Source: Betaproteobacteria bacterium (GTDB lineage: Bacteria; Pseudomonadota; Gammaproteobacteria; Burkholderiales; Methylophilaceae). From it: a stretch of DNA of 64,000 bases. The translations under genes and the position numbers were made by a program. The stretch spans positions 124,001 through 188,000 of the forward strand of contig VGHQ01000002.1 in assembly GCA_016868195.1 (NCBI GenBank). Direction: 5' to 3'. Under the pieces are notes generated by a model. The model was not told the DNA's origin, made no database searches, and saw only the letters and a program-made list of their open reading frames with translations. Below, in pieces: positions 61,006 to 64,000 of this stretch (its first letter is position 1; each line of letters starts with the position of its first letter).

Positions 61006-61677
61006 ATGACATCTCACGTTCCAATTATTGCGATTGATGGGCCTTCTGCTTCTGGAAAAGGTACGGTTGCTAAACTTGTTGCAAAAAAACTTGGGTTTCA
61101 TTATCTAGACTCGGGATCAATCTATCGTACGATCGCTTATGCAGGCCGCATACAAAATATACCCCTGGATAACGAAGCCTTACTTCTCAAAGTTCTCGAA
61201 AATGCTGATTTAAACTTCAAAAATGATCAAATTTTACTCAATGGTAAAGACATCTCAGAACCTATACGCACTGAGGAATCAGGTCGCGGAGCTTCTGAAG
61301 TTGCAGTTCATAAGGCTTTAAGAGAGGCAATTCTCGGTTTTCAGAGAAGCTTTGAAAAAAGTCCTGGATTGGTGGCTGAAGGACGGGATATGACTTCAGT
61401 TGTTTTCCCGCATGCTGACATTAAAATATTCTTAACTGCAAGCGCTCAAATTAGGGCTGAAAGAAGATATAAACAGTTGATCTCAAAAGGAAACCCTGCT
61501 AATATGGCCTCGGTTTTAAGTGAAATTATTTTAAGAGATGAGCGAGATTTACAAAGAGAAATCTCACCCCTCTCAAGAGCAAAAGACGCTATAGAAATAG
61601 ATACAGACACATTAAGCATATCTGATGCCGTTGATAACATCACCCATCTCTTCAGTTTAAAGTCTCAAACGTCTTAA
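61006..61677 (+). CDS. cmk: Cytidylate kinase
   Basis: Phosphorylates CMP and dCMP. The N-terminal P-loop IAIDGPSASGKGTVAKLVAK is followed by the YLDSGSIYRTIAY motif and the LVAEGRDMTSVVFP CMP-binding segment. It is 223 residues, normal. It abuts aroA without a gap and is followed by an 83-base space before rpsA. That gap may hold an rpsA promoter or leader, but I could not place one confidently. Confidence 0.97.
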   Translation: MTSHVPIIAIDGPSASGKGTVAKLVAKKLGFHYLDSGSIYRTIAYAGRIQNIPLDNEALLLKVLENADLNFKNDQILLNGKDISEPIRTEESGRGASEVAVHKALREAILGFQRSFEKSPGLVAEGRDMTSVVFPHADIKIFLTASAQIRAERRYKQLISKGNPANMASVLSEIILRDERDLQREISPLSRAKDAIEIDTDTLSISDAVDNITHLFSLKSQTS

Positions 61678-61760
61678 AAATTTAGGTGTAATAGGTTTCA
61701 AAGATCTATTGCTAACTTTAACATCCCTATCGCTAGGTAGGAATTTATAGGTAACATTTA

Positions 61761-63476
61761 ATGGCAACGACAGCAAAAAATACAGAATCAAATTCCACAG
61801 AAAGTTTCGCAGCTCTATTTGAAGAAAGTATAGCGCTTCAAGAAATGCGTTCAGGCGAAGTAATTACAGCCGAAGTTATATCTATTGATAATGACTTTGT
61901 GATTGTAAACGCAGGACTTAAATCAGAAAGCGTTATTAAAGCAGAAGAATTCCTTAATGACCAAGGCGGACTTGACGTTAAAGTGGGTGACTTTGTTAAA
62001 GTTGCAATTGAAAAACTAGAAGACGGTTTCGGTTCAACGATCTTATCAAGAGATAAAGCAAAGAAAATGCAAGCATGGCTTGATCTTGAAGATGCAATGA
62101 ACGCAGGAACGGTAATTAAAGGTTTTGTAAGTAGTCGCGTTAAAGGCGGCCTAAGAGTTTCTGTAAATGGAATCACAGCGTTCTTACCAGGCTCCCTCGT
62201 TGATGTGAGGCCTGTTAAAGATACATCGCCATTTGAAAATAAAGAATGGGATCTTAAAGTTATCAAAATTGATAAGAAAAGAAACAACGTGGTAGTTTCA
62301 AGAAAAGCAGTGATGGAACAATCATCAGGTACTGAAAGAGATGCTGTCATTGGCACACTTACTGAAGGCGCTTCTGTAAAAGGTATCATTAAGAACATTA
62401 CAGATTACGGTGCATTCGTTGACTTAGGGGGTATTGACGGCTTACTTCATATTACTGACTTAGCTTGGAGACGCGTAAAACACCCATCTGAAATTTTAAA
62501 TATTGGTGATGAAGTTGAAGCTAAAGTGCTTAAATTTGATCAAGAAAAAAATCGTGTTTCATTAGGTTTAAAACAACTCGATGATGACCCTTGGAGAGGT
62601 TTATCAAGAAGATACCCAGTAAGCACTCGCCTATTCGGTAAAGTATCTAATTTAACTGATTACGGTGCGTTCGTTGAAATTGAAGCAGGTATTGAAGGCT
62701 TGGTTCATGTTTCAGAAATGGATTGGACAAATAAAAATATCCACCCAGGAAAAATTGCACAACTTGGTGATGAAGTTGAGGTTATGATTCTTGAAATTGA
62801 TGAAGATAGAAGAAGACTTTCATTGGGCATGAAACAATGTAAATCAAACCCTTGGGTAGAATTCTCTGAAACATATAAAAAGGGTGACAAAGTTAGCGGT
62901 CCTATTAAATCAATCACTGATTTCGGTATCTTTATCGGTCTTGATGGTGGCATAGACGGTCTCATCCATTTATCTGATATCTCATGGGATAAAACAGGTG
63001 AGGAAGCTATAAGAAACTTTAAAAAGGGTGACGAACTCGAAGCGCTTATTGTAACAATCGACGTTGAAAAAGAAAGAATTTCACTTGGCCTTAAACAATT
63101 ATCAGGCGATAATTTTACAGGCTACACAAAAGCTAACGACAAGGGTAGCTTTGTCAAAGGTACAGTTAAATCAGCAGATGCTTCTGGTATCTTAGTGACT
63201 TTAGCTGACCAAGTTGAAGGCACTATTGATATTAGTGAAGTCAGCGAAGATAAAGTTGATGATGCATCAACTGTTGTTAAAGTTGGTGACGAAATTGAAG
63301 TTAAAATACTCAATGTCGATGCCAAAGAAAAGACGATTCAACTTTCACTAAAGTCTAAAAATTCAGCTAAACCAAAAGCTGCTAAGAAAAAAGTAGAAGC
63401 TGAAGAAAGTTCTGATAATGCGGGCACAACTAATCTTGGCGCTTTATTAAAGGCAAAATTAGATAGTAAAAAATAA
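61761..63476 (+). CDS. rpsA: 30S ribosomal protein S1
   Basis: Binds and unfolds mRNA at the ribosome. Six S1 repeats cover about residues 34-535 with recurring D(Y/F)GAFV or GIFI cores, for example [40 protein letters not shown] and [21 protein letters not shown] Lys/Ala-rich tail follows. The 571-residue length is that of betaproteobacterial S1. An 83-base leader precedes it; S1 commonly autoregulates through its leader, but no specific structure is claimed here. ihfB follows after 8 bases. Confidence 0.98.
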   Translation: MATTAKNTESNSTESFAALFEESIALQEMRSGEVITAEVISIDNDFVIVNAGLKSESVIKAEEFLNDQGGLDVKVGDFVKVAIEKLEDGFGSTILSRDKAKKMQAWLDLEDAMNAGTVIKGFVSSRVKGGLRVSVNGITAFLPGSLVDVRPVKDTSPFENKEWDLKVIKIDKKRNNVVVSRKAVMEQSSGTERDAVIGTLTEGASVKGIIKNITDYGAFVDLGGIDGLLHITDLAWRRVKHPSEILNIGDEVEAKVLKFDQEKNRVSLGLKQLDDDPWRGLSRRYPVSTRLFGKVSNLTDYGAFVEIEAGIEGLVHVSEMDWTNKNIHPGKIAQLGDEVEVMILEIDEDRRRLSLGMKQCKSNPWVEFSETYKKGDKVSGPIKSITDFGIFIGLDGGIDGLIHLSDISWDKTGEEAIRNFKKGDELEALIVTIDVEKERISLGLKQLSGDNFTGYTKANDKGSFVKGTVKSADASGILVTLADQVEGTIDISEVSEDKVDDASTVVKVGDEIEVKILNVDAKEKTIQLSLKSKNSAKPKAAKKKVEAEESSDNAGTTNLGALLKAKLDSKK

Positions 63477-63484
63477 TTAATCTT

Positions 63485-63763
63485 ATGACGAAGTCTAAAT
63501 TAATCAACTTACTTGCTAGCCACTTCTCTCAGTTAGTCTATAAAGATGCTGAGTTGTCGGTCAAAACTATTCTTGATGCCATGGGTGAAACCCTATCTAA
63601 AGGTAAAAGAATTGAAATCAGAGGGTTTGGTAGCTTTAGCTTAAATTATCGACCACCTCGTTTGGGCAGAAACCCTAAAACAGGTTCAAAAGTGGAAGTA
63701 CCAGAAAAATATGTTCCACATTTTAAAGCAGGTAAAGAACTTAGAGATCGCGTTGATAAATAA
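63485..63763 (+). CDS. ihfB: Integration host factor subunit beta
   Basis: DNA-bending protein that pairs with IhfA. It is 92 residues of the HU/IHF fold: the N-terminal helices ([20 protein letters not shown]), the beta arm with [20 protein letters not shown], and the [13 protein letters not shown] core. The intercalating proline of the RNPKTG loop type is present. It follows rpsA by 8 bases, and a strong intrinsic terminator (63781-63815) ends the transcript 17 bases after its stop. Confidence 0.96.
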   Translation: MTKSKLINLLASHFSQLVYKDAELSVKTILDAMGETLSKGKRIEIRGFGSFSLNYRPPRLGRNPKTGSKVEVPEKYVPHFKAGKELRDRVDK

Positions 63764-63780
63764 GCCTAAACATCTTTTAA

Positions 63781-63815
63781 AAGCATATCTTTTAACCAGG
63801 ATATGCTTTTTTTTT
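63781..63815 (+). terminator. Intrinsic terminator after ihfB
   Basis: AAGCATATC and GATATGCTT form a perfect 9-base stem around a 10-base loop (63781-63808). A run of T follows to 63815. It is positioned to end the tyrA-aroA-cmk-rpsA-ihfB transcript. It is the clearest terminator in the window. Confidence 0.85.
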
Positions 63816-63841
63816 GATCTATCAATTAATAGATATACAAT
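63814..63841 (+). promoter_or_regulatory. Candidate lapB promoter next to the ihfB terminator
   Basis: TTGATC at 63814-63819 and TACAAT at 63836-63841 are separated by 16 bases. An ATCTAT/ATAGAT inverted repeat (63817-63834) lies between them. Transcription from this site would begin within a few bases of the lapB ATG at 63851, so the message would be nearly leaderless. The region is AT-rich, so chance agreement cannot be excluded. Confidence 0.35.
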
Positions 63842-63850
63842 AAATTAAAT

Positions 63851-64000
63851 ATGATTCAATTCGAATATTGGTGGCTCCTTGTTATTCCCTTCTTCTTTGC
63901 ATTAGGCTGGGTGGCCGCTCGCATTGATATTAAACAACTTATGAAGGAGTCTACAAACCTTCCTGCGACCTACTTTAAAGGCCTTAATTACCTTATCACT
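63851..64000 (+). CDS. lapB: Lipopolysaccharide assembly protein B, N-terminal part (runs off the window)
   Basis: Only the first 50 codons are present. The start (MIQFEYWWLLVIPFFFALGW) is a short N-terminal membrane anchor, followed by AARIDIKQLMKESTNLPATYFKGLNYL. This is the typical LapB/YciM opening, after which TPR repeats and a rubredoxin-type metal site would follow outside the window. LapB controls LpxC turnover and LPS assembly at the inner membrane. lapA, which usually lies between ihfB and lapB, is absent; the 87-base gap holds only the terminator and a candidate promoter. Confidence 0.85.
   Translation, partial: MIQFEYWWLLVIPFFFALGWVAARIDIKQLMKESTNLPATYFKGLNYLIT

Noticed and set aside
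61678-61760. Promoter or S1 autoregulatory structure in front of rpsA
   Set aside because: No -35/-10 pair with correct spacing and only a 4-base stem (CCTA/TAGG) could be found by eye.
61838-62398. 186-codon open frame on the minus strand inside rpsA
   Set aside because: It lies antisense to the S1 repeats, is Ser/Thr/Pro-rich low complexity, and has no family signature. It is a by-product of the repetitive codon pattern of rpsA.

Overview
This is an AT-rich, very compact chromosomal segment of a betaproteobacterium. Gene order and protein character suggest a small-genome methylotroph of the Methylophilaceae (OM43 / Methylopumilus-like). That placement is inference from synteny, not from a marker search. 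Three betaproteobacterial blocks are recognisable: leuC-leuD-leuB-asd-fimV-truA-trpF-trpB-trpA-accD-folC-dedD; the rhamnosylation pair earP-efp; and tyrA-aroA-cmk-rpsA-ihfB-lapB. I see no rRNA, tRNA, CRISPR array, insertion sequence or phage gene. The longest gene-free stretches are under 200 bases.

Layout. 1-17243 is almost entirely minus strand: dedD (partial), folC, accD, trpA, trpB, trpF, truA, an orphan EcfT-like membrane gene, fimV-like, asd, leuB, leuD, leuC, yajQ, ppnP, argG, argF, argD, then a PuuD-type membrane protein and an untracked 31-residue membrane peptide. 17414-19392 (plus) holds a Rieske oxygenase translationally coupled to an EamA exporter. 19378-21739 (minus) is a NarL-type regulator and its kinase, divergent from acs. 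21907-30057 (plus) is acs, yhdP, a nitrilase-family amidase and tldD. 30060-32251 (minus) is efp, earP and greB. 32295-37534 (plus) is an AddB-like/AddA-like recombination pair. 37531-47552 holds mfd, rpiA (plus), serS, rarA, a LolA with an extra C-terminal domain, and ftsK. 47721-49215 is trxB and an Smr protein. 49212-53452 (minus) is an ABC exporter, ispF, ispD and amtB. 53650-55736 (plus) is a DUF3301 protein, gluQ and hslO. 55726-57358 (minus) is an rRNA methyltransferase and a TraB/GumN protein. 57396-64000 (plus) is aat, bpt, tyrA, aroA, cmk, rpsA, ihfB and the start of lapB.

Functionally the window is amino-acid biosynthesis (Trp, Leu, Arg, Asp-family, aromatic), translation and its quality control (EF-P/EarP, SerRS, GluQ, S1, Aat/Bpt), DNA repair and segregation (Mfd, RarA, AddAB-like, FtsK, IHF) and envelope assembly (LolA, YhdP, LapB, FimV-like). 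Convergent genes repeatedly overlap at their 3' ends and few terminators are visible, as expected of a streamlined genome. No clearly new multi-gene system stands out. The most unusual items are the LolA fusion, the orphan EcfT-like gene, the PuuD-like plus 31-residue peptide operon, the coupled Rieske/EamA pair, and the missing lapA.
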